Counted from the stretch's first letter, positions 23,496 through 36,700 are shown. The stretch is DNA of 64,000 nucleotides from Dipteronia dyeriana (GCA_032871835.1 CM065297.1:13968098-14032097), one strand, 5' to 3'. A program made the numbers and translations. Notes: generated by a model not told the origin, from the sequence alone.

Positions 23496-26450
23496 CTACA
23501 CTATCTCTCTAATGAGATGATACTTTCTCTTTATATGATTCCCTCTTTTATAGCTTCTTGGTTCTTTGCAATTAGCCACATCACCACTGTTATCACAATA
23601 AAGTGTGATGTGCTTATCCAGATCTGGAACAACTTCTAGATCACTCAAGAACTTACGGAGCCAAACAGCCTCATTAACAGCTTCACAAGCGGCTACATAT
23701 TTGGCTTCCATGGTGGAGTCAACAATGCAAGATTGTTTGATACTTCTCCACACAATGGCTCCACCATCTAGGGTGAATATTGATCCAGACGTGGATTTTC
23801 TAGAATCCCTGTCTGACTGAAAATCAGAATCGGTGTATCCTAACGAGATCAAAACCTGTCCGGAATACACTAGCATATAACTTCTCATTCTCCGAAGATA
23901 CTTGAGAATAATCTTGACAGCAACCCAGTAATCCAATCCTGGGTTGGACTGGTATCTGTTGACTGCTCCCACTGCATAGCAGATGTCTGGTCTCGTGCAT
24001 AACATAGAATACATGAGACTGCCTACTATCGATGCATAGAGTACACCTCTCATATCCTCAACTTCTTGAGGTGTCTTAGGACACTGTTCCCTAAACAAGT
24101 GAACTCCATGCCTGAAAGATAAATTACCTTTCTTAGAGTTCTGCATCGAAAATCCGTACAAGAATCTTATCGATATATGATGCATGAGACAATACTATGA
24201 GTTTATTTTTACGATCCCTTTTAAGTTGGATCCCTAGAACATAAATTGCCTTTTACATCAGACAACACTCTCACATCATTCCCAATGAGTAGGATATCAT
24301 CTACGCATAGGACCAAGAAAACTGTTTTCTTGTCAATGATCCGTTTGTAGACAAAAGGCTCATCGACGTTCTACTCAAAGCCATAGGTTTTGATCACATT
24401 ATCAAACCTGATGTTCCAAGATCTAGATGCTTGCCTAAATCAATAAATGAACCTTTACAGCTTACAAACCTTTTGCACTTGATCTGGAGACACGAATCCC
24501 TCTGGCTGCATCATATAGATGCTCTCGTCAAGATTGCCATTCAAGAATGCAATCTTGACATCCATCTACCTAATTTCATAATCGAAATAAGCAGTAATGG
24601 ATAAGAGAATCCTAATAGACTTAAACATGGCTACTAGCAAAAAGGTCTCTTTAATATCGATCCTCTCTTCTGGGTATAACCCTTGGCCACTTGCCTTGCC
24701 TTGAAGGTCTCTACCTTCCCGGCTACTCTTCTCTTTCTCTTGTAGATCCACTTACACCATATGGGTTTTACCTCATCCGGTAAATCTATAAGATCCCATA
24801 CTGAGTTAGATTACATGGACTCCATCTCGAGATTTATTGCTTTAAGCCATTCCTCTTTATCAGGATCTTCCATTACATTCTTAAATGTCAATGGATCATC
24901 CACACTATCAGTAGAGACAACATCTTGTCCATTACCTATACCTAAATAGAGTTCAGATTGTCTCATAACCCTCTCACTATGTCTAGGTGGTAGTGTATCC
25001 CGATTAGAAACCATCTGACTCTTAGATTTTTGTGGATCAACAACTCTTGTTAATGAAGCACTAGTCTCACCAGGCTTCAACTCATTCAATACAATCTTAG
25101 AACGAGGTTTATGGTCACTAATATAATTGTACTAAAAAAATGTTGCATTTGTCGATGCAAATACTTTGCTATCTTCGGGACTATAGAAGTGTCCACTTAT
25201 GGTCTCCTTTGAGTATCTTACAAACAGGCAGACCACAGACTTGGAGTCTAGCTTTCCACTTCTGTTCTTCAGCACGTGTGCTGGACACCCCCATATGCGA
25301 AAATATCACAAACTAGCTTTACGACCATTCCACAACTCTAGGGGAGTCTTAGGAACAGATTTGGATGACACCACATTTATAATGTATACCGCTGTTTGTA
25401 ACGCATATCCCTAGAAGGAATTTGGTAATGATGAGAAACTAATCATAAATCTCACCATTTCCATTAGGGTTCTATTTCTCCTCTCCGCTACACCATTTTG
25501 CTGAGGTGTACCTGGAGCTATGAGTTGGGAAACTATCTCATGCTCGACCATAAAGCCTTCAAACTCTTGGTCAAGGTACTCACCTCCACGATCCGATTGT
25601 AGTGACTTGATAGTCCTACCTAATTGATTCTCAACTTCAGCTCGGAATTCTTTGAACATTTCAAATGTTTTCGACTTCTGTTGCATTAAGTAGACGTATC
25701 CATATCTTGAGTAGTCATCTATAAAGGTGACATAATACTCATAACCACCCATAGCTTTAACATTCATCGGCCCACAGGTGTCTGTATGTATAAGCTATAG
25801 TGGTTCTTTAGCTCTAAGCCATTTTCCAATAAAAGGTATCTTAGTCATCTTACCTTCCAGACAAGATTCGGAGACAGGTAATGTTTCAACTTTTAACTCA
25901 CTTAAAGGTCCGATTTTTACTAGTCTGTCTATTCGGTCAAGGTTGATATGACCAAGCCTTAGATGCCAAAGATACGTGTCATTATCTGGAGAAATCTTAT
26001 GTCGTTTAGTTTTTGGTTTTTCAATCTTAAACATTTCGGTGTTGAGCAGTGTAGTATGTATTAACGATCTTAACATATACAAATTGTTTTCATTAATTCC
26101 TGAATAAATATTCAGACCATTATTTCCAATAATAACCGACTTATTAATAAAAGAAACAGAATATTTTTGTTCTAACAATTTAGAAACGGAAATCAAATTC
26201 CGTGTAAATCTAGGAATACAAAACACATTATCTAACAATATATAATTATTACAAAAATGTAATCTAATTACGCCTACTGCTTGTACCGATACGACATCCT
26301 CTGACCCCACATGTATTGAGAAGACTCGTTTTTCTAGCTGTGTCCAAGAATCAGTCCATTGCAAAGAAGAACAAACATGGTTAGTAGCCCCCGAATCAAC
26401 TATCCAGGGTGAAAGATCATCTTCCACTAAACACGACTCAAGAACAAGTA
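23496..26450 (-). pseudogene. Copia pol (protease, integrase, RT, RNase H), decayed
   Basis: Read 26450 to 23496. The protease is seen as WIVDSGATNHVC near 26400. The integrase zinc region starts LWHLRLGH near 25970, and the integrase core shows DDYSRYGYVY, SDRGGEY and the catalytic Glu in NGVAERRNRT. In the RT, the active site near 24290 reads LCVDDILLIG, with both aspartates kept. RNase H contains GYTDSDF, DGGAIVWRS and EAKYVAA (24185-23496). Stops and frameshifts separate the blocks (for example near 25790, 25410 and 24200), so no full polyprotein is made. Pol enzymes would copy the RNA into DNA and integrate it. Confidence 0.9.
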
Positions 26451-26457
26451 AATCATA

Positions 26458-27212
26458 TTAACTTTTCATGGACTTCTTCTTGCTTCGGACTTTTTTAGGT
26501 TTGGGCTTACCCTTCGCTTTCCCAGTAGACCTTTTCCTCTTCTTATTATTATAGGAAGGTGGTTCGGCAACATTTGTCTCACCAGTCTTGCCCTTGTTGT
26601 CCTTAGTCAAGGACTCAAAGTTAGTGAGCTTATTGAGAAACTGTGTGAGACTGAACCTTAATATATTCATCTTGTAGTTACTCCTAAACTGATCGAAACT
26701 CTTCGGAAGAGTCGTTCGTATGATGCTCACTTGACTGGGTTCATCAATGGCCCCACCATTGACTTCTGCCATGCTGAAGTAGGACATCATGCTCAGAACA
26801 TGTTCTCGAACTGACGTACATTCCTTCATGCGAGCGAGCATAGCGGAACGAATAGCTTCATGTCGCTTTTGCTCGGAGGGCTGCCAGCTTGTAATGACTC
26901 CATGATTTTGAATGCTGAAGTCATTGCTTCATGCTTTGTGACAAGCATTTCTATCATAAAAGTCAACAGATATGTTCGGGCCTTCTCATTAGATGAGACC
27001 CAACACTAGTATGCCTCACGAACAGTTCGTGTGACATTGGTAGCAGGCACTAGAGGACAGTCCTCCGTAAGCACAAACTTTAGGTCTTTGGTGACCAAAA
27101 TTGTATTAATGTTAAGTTTCCACTTAGTGTAATTATCACCAGTTGAAATGTCGTTTGCGAGAATTTGAAGTAATGCAAAAGAAATTATTGTTGAAATAAA
27201 TAAAACATTCAT
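26458..27212 (-). pseudogene. Copia gag of the nested element, knuckle missing
   Basis: The ATG at 27212 opens a segment with GDNYTKWKLNINTIL and FVLTEDCPLVPA, typical of one widespread plant Copia Gag group, ending RTVREAY at a stop near 27006. A second open block (26841-26458) has REHVLSMMSYFS and SFDQFRSNYKMN, then a Lys/Arg-rich tail ending in a stop. The linker to protease follows directly after this tail, with no CCHC zinc knuckle in between, where members of the group usually have one (from memory). Confidence 0.85.
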
Positions 27213-27219
27213 TCAGTCA

Positions 27220-28992
27220 TTTATTTAAAACAAGTGCGAGTGCTTTGACATAAATTTAAACATGATGCATGCACATTTTTAATGAACTAGAACTACCCGA
27301 AAACTAGTTATTATACCACGACAATCCAACATACCACAAAGAAGTGCCGCCTTAGGGTCGGTCAAGTCTTTACATGTTGGACTGAGACATTCTCAATCAA
27401 ATGATATTCTAGAATAACTCTTATTTCTTATCATTCAACAATCATTTATTCAGTCAGGTTTTTAATTAACAAACTTAATCAAAACCTTCGTGAGTGTAAC
27501 CCACCATTTCAGATCTCACGAGCTTAACTCGAGAATTACCACCTTAGGGTTGGTCAATCCCGAAATACCCTCAGAAATCCTATCCGTTAGGAAGTCAACC
27601 TTGGTATTGACCTTTGTGGAAACCCTCCTTAGGGAGGACGAAATCAAATCCGTCACGAGGCCTCACTCGGATCTCATAGTGTTAAACTAATGATGGAAAC
27701 CGCGGGATATATATGTCATATATCCCTCTCCCATTCACTATTTTAAAACTAGGGTTTTCTATTATCCGTTTATGCACCTAGACTTTACAGGATTAAACGA
27801 CTAACTTTAATCAAGTTATCTAGCGCATTAACTAATTAGAACCAAATTCTTATTAACTAATAAATTATTAATGATTTTTAACAATTAAAAATCTTATCTA
27901 TTAGTGAACAAACTAAGCTTCAGTAAACTATTTTCTAAGGTCAGATTATTATGATAGTGTTTACCAAGTTTTAACTATTAAAACTCTAACACTTTATTCA
28001 GTTCATTTACTATTAGGAAATTAATCATATTAATCCTAATTACAAAATGACCCCATTAATCTAACTTATTAAACTCTTTAATAACTAGATTAATATTTAA
28101 TGAGAATTACCAAGTTTTTTTAACTATTAAAAAACTAATCTCATTTTCATAGTCAATTATGTATATTGTCTATTTTAATCACATTAAAAAGATACATTAA
28201 TTATCGGGCTATGATGCATATATGACATAACAAATATATTTGTGTAGGCACATCTAATCTAAATGACATACATATGCATGACAATGCTTTTATCATCACA
28301 TAATATAAATTATCAGGCTATGATGCATATATGACATATCAAATATATTTGTGTAGGCACATCTAATCTAAATGACATACATATGCATGACAATGCTTTT
28401 ATCATCACATAATATAAAGCATACATGAATTGACCGAGTACTATGGATTATTTAACCTAAAAAATTGGAATCTAAAATTACAACAACAAAAAAAAAATCC
28501 CCCAAGGCCTTCCTTGGTGTTCTTGTAACTTTAGAAGTCTTCCAGTCTCTTTAGGTCACTTCGATTCATCTCATGAATCCGAAACAAGACTTCGCACGGA
28601 ACGCACTAGGCAACACTTGCCAGCGGAACTGTGCAAGATGAGAATAGTATTGTATAAACAATACGCATGAACAGTACCCTCGGTAAATAGTGCCATGTGA
28701 ACAGTACCGTGTGAATAGTGTTCGGTGAACAATACCGCCGTCACGCACATTTCCATTTCTTCGTTTACAGGTTACAATTATATTTATTTACAATACAATA
28801 ATAGTAAAAATAAATAAAATAAAAATTATACAACCCATAAATCCTAAATCCACAGTACCATAAAAAATTACGATAAACCATGTTTAAATTAAATAATTTA
28901 ATTATAAACATCCATATAATCATAAAGATTGTGCCTACACATTCATACATACAGGAGCATCGAAAACAATTTCCTGTTTTGAAAAATAACAT
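27220..28992 (-). other. Long leader of the nested Copia element, non-coding
   Basis: About 1.8 kb lies between the primer site and gag, AT-rich with no recognised coding. It contains a 109-bp tandem duplication (28201-28418) and, near 28680-28740, several diverged GAACAGTACCG or GAATAGTG units. Confidence 0.6.
28201..28418. repeat. Two tandem copies of a 109-bp unit
   Basis: TTATCRGGCTATGATGCATA starts at 28201 and again at 28310. The copies are almost identical, indicating a recent duplication within the retrotransposon leader. Confidence 0.93.
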
Positions 28993-29005
28993 GGCTTTGA
29001 TACCA
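28993..29005 (-). other. Primer-binding site of the nested Copia element
   Basis: On the minus strand TGGTATCAAAGCC follows the 5' LTR by two bases, one change from the initiator tRNA-Met-type TGGTATCAGAGCC. Confidence 0.85.
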
Positions 29006-29007
29006 AT

Positions 29008-31087
29008 TGTTAAAACCCCGTTCACCGGTCACGCAACGGATCGTAATTATTTTTGGAACTCATATATGCATATGTATACACATGAAATTGTAGTCAATAT
29101 AATCAAAAAGAGAAAATCATACAAAAGTTTAGAGGCTCCTTCACTTTACGATATGCTCATGTCTGAACCAATCTCACCAACGTTTAGAGGCTCCTTCACT
29201 TTACGATGTGCTATTGTCTGAACCACTCGATCTTCCTCGCTATCTCTTGGGATTGGTAGTTGAATGTGAGTGCGTCACGGTCTCAGAAACTTGAATGGAG
29301 TATGTAGGGAGAATTGAAGAAACTCTTTCTTCTATGTTCACAAACTAGAACAATTATAGTATATAAAAATATTGCCAATATTTTTTTAACAATATTTTTC
29401 TTTTTATTTGTTTGCACTGAATAGTGCACGAACATATACATATATTTATCAAAAACTCCTTTTGACTTCTCTCTATAATACAAATGCACACACTTCACCA
29501 AAACAAAATATACAACGCACACACTTTATCAAAATAAAGCATACTACGTATATATATATCTTTATTTTGATATGTCTTTACGTTTATATCAGGTGCATCT
29601 CTCACACACAATCAATTTGTATCTCATGCAAACATCGTATGATGTGTTAATATGTGTTTGTCTTGCACATTTCCAATTTTGCATCACATGCAAATTCTTT
29701 TGTTGTTAGTTTATATATATTTTTTTAGTTATAAAACTAAAAAAATAAATCATATATATTAGAAGTGATAACAAATATTTTAAATTTAAACCTAAATTAA
29801 AATATTTAGATAAATGATTTAATAAAAATAAAATAATCTTATTATTTTATCTTCACCTAAATCCAAATATCAACTAGAATCCTCCATTTAATAGTTAATT
29901 CATAATTCATAATTATTAATATAATTAAATAATAGAATTATTTAATTAATTTAACTATTAACATTCATTAATCAAATAATCTCATTATTCAATTAATTCC
30001 CGAATAAATACGTGTCACTTTCGTAACACAATTAATTAGACAATCCAATTAATTAACCGTAACCCTTGTTACCTAAATCGATCGGGAAAGCAAGGGGACT
30101 TAATAGACCCACATTATGTTTTAGCTCCAATAATCCTCGGAATCATTAATTAAACTTTTTAATTAATATTCCTTGATTATTAACTCCGGTGTTATTCTAC
30201 TAAAAACCCGAAGCTGCACTCTCTCAACTGTAGATGCTTTTACACAAACCGATACAACTCAGTGTCCATCGATATAACTATTACATATGGTCTGATCATC
30301 CACAAGAGTTCATAATTAGAGCTGGGTCATAATTTCCGTTATACCCCTCTAATTACATATATCCTTTAAGTACCATTGATACTCTAATGGACAATAAATC
30401 TTATTTCCTCACGGAATTACGAGAGCGCTCATATTGTCCAAGCCCTGAATCAACCCTTAAGGGAACTACCATCTGCTTCTCACAAGAAGGAGTGGATTCC
30501 ACTATTGTGTACAAACCTTCCTAGCCACAAGTCAAACCGTAATCCCAACATACGGAGCATGTTGACCAGGAAATGCATCTGACCTCACCCATGGTATATC
30601 AAAGGCCACGATTTAACCTGAAGCAGTTGATAAGACACTCAGGATTAAGATCATCCACATATAACCATCATTAGTTGATATATATGAATCGCATCGGTAA
30701 ATGGATCTTGGTGAGAGATTCATATAGATCATGTCCCAGCCCTATACGATCACATCATACAAGGTGCCTCCATTCCCATATTTCATATGAATGATTCAGG
30801 ATAGAATCACCATATATTACGGAATGGACCGCAGCTATAGATTAACCACAAATAAAGTACCCAGCTTTATTTGTTATCTATGGACTCTTTAGATTGCACG
30901 TCTCTTACTGTATCCATCCGTTTATGACACCCATACACATAGTTCGAGATTACATCCGGCAATCTTGGATGTTAAATATATACACAAGTTATAAATAAAC
31001 ATCACAACAAGAATGAATTGAACTTTTTATTTTATTTATTTCATAAATTCATTTACAAATTACATCTTTAGGACATAAACCCCAACA
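29008..31087 (-). repeat. 5' LTR of the nested minus-strand Copia element
   Basis: It is 2,080 bp and pairs with 21224-23346. On the minus strand it begins TGTTGGGGTTTATG and ends GGGGTTTTAACA, next to the primer site. Confidence 0.9.
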
Positions 31088-34000
31088 GTTGTAGCATCTA
31101 AATCCTATGAACCTAGTGAGGTTAACTGTGAGTACAAAGGACATCAAAACTGAGTGGATCCTTGACTCAAGATGTTCCTTCCACATAAATACAATAAGGG
31201 ACTGGTTCACAGAGTTCAAATAACTCAGTGGTGGAAGTGTGTTGATGGGCTATGGTAGAAGGAATAGGTTTAGTTTCTGTTAGGATGTGTGATGAGATGG
31301 TAAAGGTTCTAAATAATGTTAGATATGTGTATAATCTAAAGAGAAATTTAATTTCTCTTGGTGTCCTGAATGAGCAAGGTTACAGTTACAAGGTTGAAAA
31401 GGGTGTTCTAAAGGCTTCTGGAGGCTTTCTAATCATCCTAAAAGGTGACAAGAGGATTGACCTTTATGTTTTGAGAGGGGAAACTCTTACCGATTATAAT
31501 GCCTCTGTGGCAGCCCAAAATAGTGACAAAGAAGTCTTATGGCATATGGGACTTGGTCACATGAGTGAAAAGGTCTATTAGAGCTAAGCAAGAAAGGTCT
31601 TTTAGGTAAGGATCAAGTAACTAAGCTATAATTTTGTATGTGTTTTAGGTAAGTAACATAGGCTTAGTTTCACCACTACCTATCATACCACCAAACAATT
31701 CCTTGAGTATGTTCACTCGTATTTGTGGGGACCAGCCAAGGTCTCCACTTATGGTGGAAATCATTACTTCCTTTCCTTGATAGATGACTACTCTAGGAAA
31801 GTATGGATTTACCTTTTGAAATCCAAGGATTAAGCCTTTAGCAGTTTTAAGGCATGGAACAAGTTGGTTGAAAACCAAACTTCTAAGAAAGTCAAAACCC
31901 TTAGGACAGATAATGGTTTAGAATTTTGTAATGAAGAATTTAATAGGTTTTTTATTGACGAGGGAATTCAGAGACATGGAACATTAAGGTGCACTCCACA
32001 ACAAAATGAAGTGGCTGAGAGGATGAATAGAACCATTTTAGACAAGGTTAGATGTCTTTTAATAGGTTCTGGTCTAGGTTAAAAATTTTAGGGTGCGACT
32101 GTTACTACAACAACCTATCTAATTAATAGGTCTTCCTCCACTGTTATGGGTCTTAAAACACCTAAAGAAATGTGGACTGGGAGACCACCCAGCCTCAAAC
32201 ACTTGAAAGTGTTTGGATGTGCAGTTTATGCTCATCAATCCGAAGGAAAACTTGAACCTATATATGTTAAAGGTGTGTTCCTATGATATCCTTTAGGTGT
32301 GAAAGGATATAGAATTTGGTTTGGAGACCAAAAGGGTTTTAGAGTTATAATCAGTAGAGATGTTGTCTTTAATGAGTCTATAATGCCTTGTAAGGACAAG
32401 AACCAGCCAACTGAACCCCTTTCAGACCCTTTAAACAATGATGGAAATAGGATTCAGGTGGAAGTTGGCAGCCCACCACATGTTACTGTCATGGTTTAGA
32501 CTGATCCTATAGAAGAGGATATGGTTGCCCATTCTGATGTTGATAATCAGGTGAACATAGGTCAGAATCAGACAAAGGATACTGATTCTCTAGCTGATTA
32601 CCAACTGGTTCAGGATAGGGCTGGAAGAACCATAAAAGTTAACAGCAATTTTGCATGTGTTGATGTCATTTCATTTCATTTGCATTATGCATTGGCCAAG
32701 AGAGTGAAAATACTGAACCTAGAACACATGTGGAAGCTATCAATTCAATTGACAAGTTGAAATGGCTTAGTGTCATGAGGGAAGAGATGGATTTTCTTGA
32801 GAAAAATAAAACTTGGACCTTGTAGTAAAACCTGAAAAACAGAGAGCTGTGTCTTTTAAATGGATTTATAAGATTAAAGAAAGTGTAGATAAGAATGTAC
32901 ACCTCTAGGCATAAGGCTAGATTAGTAGACAAGGGCTTTACACAAAGATAGGGAATTGATTATAATGAAATTTTCTCTACTGTTGTAAAATATAAAATCG
33001 TTAGAATAGTTTTAACATTAGTTAGTTATTTTGACATAGAATTAGAACAATTAGACGTCAAAACAGCTTTCTTACATGAAGACTGGGATGAAACCATCTA
33101 TATACCTCAACTGGAGGGTTTTGAATCTAATTATAAACCCTTCCATGTGTGTCTTCTTAAAACGTCTCTATATAGGCTTAAGCAAACCCCTAGACAGTGG
33201 AATAAGAAATTTGATAATTTCATTACTAGTATAGATTTTAATAAAAGCACGTTTGATGCGTGCTTCTATTTCAGTAGTGAAAATGTTAATAATTATGTTT
33301 ACTTGCTTTTATGTGTCAATGATATACTAATTGCTAGTAGGACATGTCTAGGATTATAGAGTGAAATAAGAAGTTAAAGTCTTAATTTGATATGAAAAAC
33401 TTAGGAAATGTTAAACTTATCTTTGGTATGGAAATTTTTAGGTTAACGGAAGAAAATAGGTCGTGTTTGAAATAGACTAGTTATTTGAATAAGCTGGTAG
33501 ACAAATTTGCAATGAGAAATTGCAAGCATGTCAATCTTCATTTATGTGCAAATTTTGTGTTGTCAGTAACCTTATCACCTAGGTCATTAGAAAATAGTAG
33601 ATACATGGAAGATGTACCTTACTTTAGTGCTGTAGGATCTGTGATGTATTCTATGATAAGCACTATGTCTAATTTAACACAAGCTATTAGTGTGCAGTCT
33701 AGGTATATGGCCAATCCGGGAAGAGGCCACCGGAATGCAATGAAATGGCTTCTGAGATATATCAGCTCTACTACTTCTGTAAGGTTGAACTATGATTGTT
33801 CTAATAGTATATTAGACTTGGGTGGATATGTTGGTTCTAACTATATAGATGAGAGAGATAAGAGAAGGTCTACTTCCTCTTATTTCATTACAATTGCTGG
33901 TTGCTGTGGAAAAGCCAACCACAATCAGTTGTGACACTTTCAACAACACAAAATATATAGCAGTCACTGAGGCTATAAAGGAAGCCATTTTGGCTTCAAG

Positions 34001-34290
34001 GGCTTCTGGGTGAAATAGGTATATTTAGGGGTAAGGCAGTGATCTTTATTGATAATCAAACTGCTTTGCATTTGTGTAAATACCCTGTGTTTCTTGATAG
34101 GACTAAGCATATAGAGGTAAAATACCATTTTATTAGAGATAAAATCTCATAAGGTATTGTTGAGGTGGAAAAGGTTTTCATTAAAGAAAATCCAGCATAT
34201 ATGGGAACTAAAGTGATTCCCTACAACAAGTTCAAGCATTGCTTGACTCTGTTGAAAATAGGTGACTATGGTTGATCTGTTTGTTGAGTC
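31088..34290 (+). pseudogene. Outer Copia pol (protease to RNase H), decayed
   Basis: The frame interrupted at 21223 resumes at 31088. The protease core is WILDSRCSFHI near 31158, where the family has DSG, so a Gly is replaced by Arg. The integrase begins LWHMGLGHMSEKVY near 31537, with DDYSRKVWIY near 31785, TDNGLEF near 31907 and the Glu in NEVAERMN near 32010. In the RT, TAFLH is near 33064 and SLYRLKQTPRQW near 33166. The YVDD active site reads LCVNDILIA near 33310, so one catalytic Asp is Asn. RNase H fragments continue past 33485 to about 34260. Many stops (for example near 31580, 32082, 32760, 33356 and 33932) show it is dead. Confidence 0.88.
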
Positions 34291-34353
34291 TTGAGCAGGT
34301 ACCTACGAGGAGATTTCTCTGTAATATGGATGGTGTTGGGCTAAGGTGGAATT

Positions 34354-35817
34354 TGTGAAGTTGTTAGCCCAACATGATTTATTTGAAGTCCGAAGACAAT
34401 AACCCAAATTGAAGCCCAGAAGCAAGAAGTCCATTGATCTACAACTTCAGTCAGACCTTCATTGATCAAAGTAAAGCTGTGTCATTTTGAGGCTTATCAG
34501 ATGAAGTTTGATGTGGTTATGAGGCATGTGAGGAAATCCAAGGTGTCAAGCAGCATTTCCAAGCCAGATTACTCATGGGACTCAGCAGATAAGGCTATAT
34601 AAGGAATCAGGAGAGAAAAACCTATCCAACGAATCATTTTTACGTTAAGATTCGGGTTTTCTTCTGTCTCTCTCTCTATCTCTCTCATTTTCTCTCAAAG
34701 TTCTTGGTGACAGATTGTGTTCTTGAGTGTTCATTGTAAATCTCTTTTAAATTCTAGTGAGATTTTCTTGAGTAAAAGATAGGTTTTTTGAGTGGCTTGT
34801 ATAGTCTGGTGAAGAGAGTTGAGAGATTGATCTTGTATAATCATCGATTAGGTCTGAAATAGGTCTGATTGCTTTAGTGGTGACATATCTAGGGTTCTTT
34901 GTAAATTTCTGGGCTTTGTTTGGGTTGATTTTAGTTATTTCTTGGGTTTTTAAAACATTTATATAGTAGAAAGGGCTTCTCTGACGGGCCCAACGTGAAT
35001 GTAGGCAAGATTTGAGCCGAACCATGATAATTTTTGCATTGTTTTACTTTCTTGTTTCTTATCTGTGTGATATTCCTTGATCTGCTATTTTTGGTACTCT
35101 GTTTTGTGTATATTGCTTGTGTAAGTGATTCTTACAGGTCAGAAGCAAAGGTAGTATTTGGTTAGTGTTTTGATTGAGTAAGGGCCTATTTGATATTGCT
35201 TTTGAAAAGTTAAAATCAGATTATTTTATAATTTTAACATAAAATGATGTTTGGTAAAACTTACGAAAGTGATTAATTGATAATCTAGCAAGTTTTGACA
35301 GTGATTTTGAGAAATAGGTGAGGGGTTACTTTTTGAAAGTGATTATGGAATAATCAATTTCAGCATTTACTGCTTCTTTTAAAATATCGTTATTATCCTA
35401 ATGAAATCAAGTTAAAATCATTTATATTCCTTATTTCATCTCAAAATTAAATATTCTATTTAAATATTGATTTGAGTTATAAAATCTTTTAAAAATCTTT
35501 TTATTGTTTTTATGGATTGTTTTCCAATTTAAATATTCTACTTAAATATTCATTTAATATATATAATTAATGAAAAAAATGAAATATGGTCTAAACTTAT
35601 GTACATTTTAGTCATTGTAACTAATCTCAACACTTTTGCAATAAAATTACCAAATATATGTATACTGCTTTTGAGCTATACGGTGATTTTAAAAATATAA
35701 TTAATCAAACATCTGCTGATTAATTTCACAACTGATTATTCTTTCAACACAACTAACAGTGATTATTACAAAAGTTACAGCAATACCAAACTGGCCCTAA
35801 GGATCCAAACCCTAACG
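34354..35817 (+). repeat. 3' LTR of the outer Copia element, split by a MITE
   Basis: It begins TGTGAAGTTGTTAGCCC and ends CCCTAACG, homologous to 16845-17695. Removing the MITE and one target copy (619 bp) leaves about 845 bp, close to the 851-bp 5' LTR. Confidence 0.87.
35182..35797. mobile_element. Tourist-like MITE (PIF/Harbinger type)
   Basis: 616 bp flanked by TAA (35179-35181 and 35798-35800). The ends are inverted repeats: GGGCCTATTTGATATTGC on the left and, reading inward from the right, GGGCCAGTTTGGTATTGC (15 of 18 matching). TAA target duplications and GGGCC termini are the mark of Tourist/PIF-Harbinger MITEs. The intact LTR sequence on both sides, known from the 5' LTR, proves the insertion. 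No coding. Confidence 0.92.
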
Positions 35818-35822
35818 TATAC

Positions 35823-36700
35823 CTTTGTTACTATATTTGGATAAAATGCTTTTTTACCCATTTAGACAATAAAATTTGGAATTTAGCTATTGTATAACTC
35901 ATATAACCTTGAAAATGTACCGAACTTGTATAGTAATTGAACCCTAAGAATTTGATTAAGTTCAAATGCAATCTTTGTCGAACATGTTTTTACCCTAAAT
36001 TTTCATTTTTATTAATTGTCATTAATTAAGATTATGATTTGACTCAAATATAAACCATTAGACTTAATGATTCTAGATATAAGACAGAGATGTGGTGGAT
36101 TATGTACGATTACTGTTATAGATATTGTCTCCACCTTTAAACCGAAAAGTATTCATTTTTTTTTTATGAATAAAAAATAAAAACCCAAAACAACACAAGA
36201 CTAGATAGAACGGTCATCCTGAACAAACCTCTCCATACACGGAAGGTAAGACTCCATCTAGAACCGGTCCTCATTGGGGCACACATACCTAATTTTGATA
36301 GATGAGAGGGGACAACATTCGTCTTTTTGGACTCCAAAACAACCACACTACCAGTATCAATAGATTTATAATATTATTCAATCAAAATAATCATATTCAT
36401 AGTTACAATAGATTTCTAATTTATCCCACCTATTTCTACTTATTTTTTTTTTTACCTCATCACTTTCTGATTCAAGAAAATCAAATATGTTGCAACTCCA
36501 CAACAACAAATGGAAATTGGTAAGCAAGCAAAGAGAGTCTGTAGAAGTAAAATGAGGTTTTAATTTAGATCCCCTTGGACAAGGTCTGGTACTGGAACTG
36601 GTGTTTTGTTCTACTTCTTAGCATTGTAGACAAGACCCACCAAGCAAACCAAACACACACACACACATACCATAATTCCTGCAACCCTAACTCCATCGGT
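35823..36700. other. Spacer downstream of the split secreted-protein gene
   Basis: AT-rich. A stretch at 36140-36310 ends in an A-rich run when read on the minus strand and might be the 3' end of a retroposon, but no family motif is visible. An (AC)n run lies at 36654-36667, in the probable 3' UTR of the gene ending at 36701. Confidence 0.35.

Larger units (their letters stand above)
21224..31087 (-). mobile_element. Second Ty1/Copia retrotransposon, opposite strand, nested
   Basis: A 9,864-bp element with LTRs at 21224-23346 and 29008-31087. On the plus strand it starts TGTTA and ends CAACA, flanked by GTTGT at 21219-21223 and 31088-31092. Its gag-pol lies on the minus strand, so the 5' LTR is the right-hand one. 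The order gag, protease, integrase, RT, RNase H is Copia. The LTRs differ by scattered substitutions and at least one indel of about 70 bp, so it is not recent, but it is younger than the element it interrupts. Confidence 0.93.
16845..35817 (+). mobile_element. Ty1/Copia retrotransposon containing three nested insertions
   Basis: LTRs at 16845-17695 and 34354-35817 frame gag-protease-integrase-RT-RNaseH remnants on the plus strand in Copia order. The 5-bp target duplication is TATAC at 16840-16844 and 35818-35822. Accepting it requires the first base of the 5' LTR to have changed T to C and the last base of the 3' LTR A to G, both transitions. The element is split at 18384-20930, 21224-31087 and 35182-35797; without these its length would be about 5.9 kb. 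The protease context and gag resemble the Tork-type lineage (tentative). Every coding block has stops, so the element is dead. Confidence 0.88.

Noticed and set aside
36140..36346. Possible LINE or SINE 3' end
   Set aside because: An A-rich end on the minus strand and an open frame of 60 codons, but no RT or endonuclease motif and no target duplication found.
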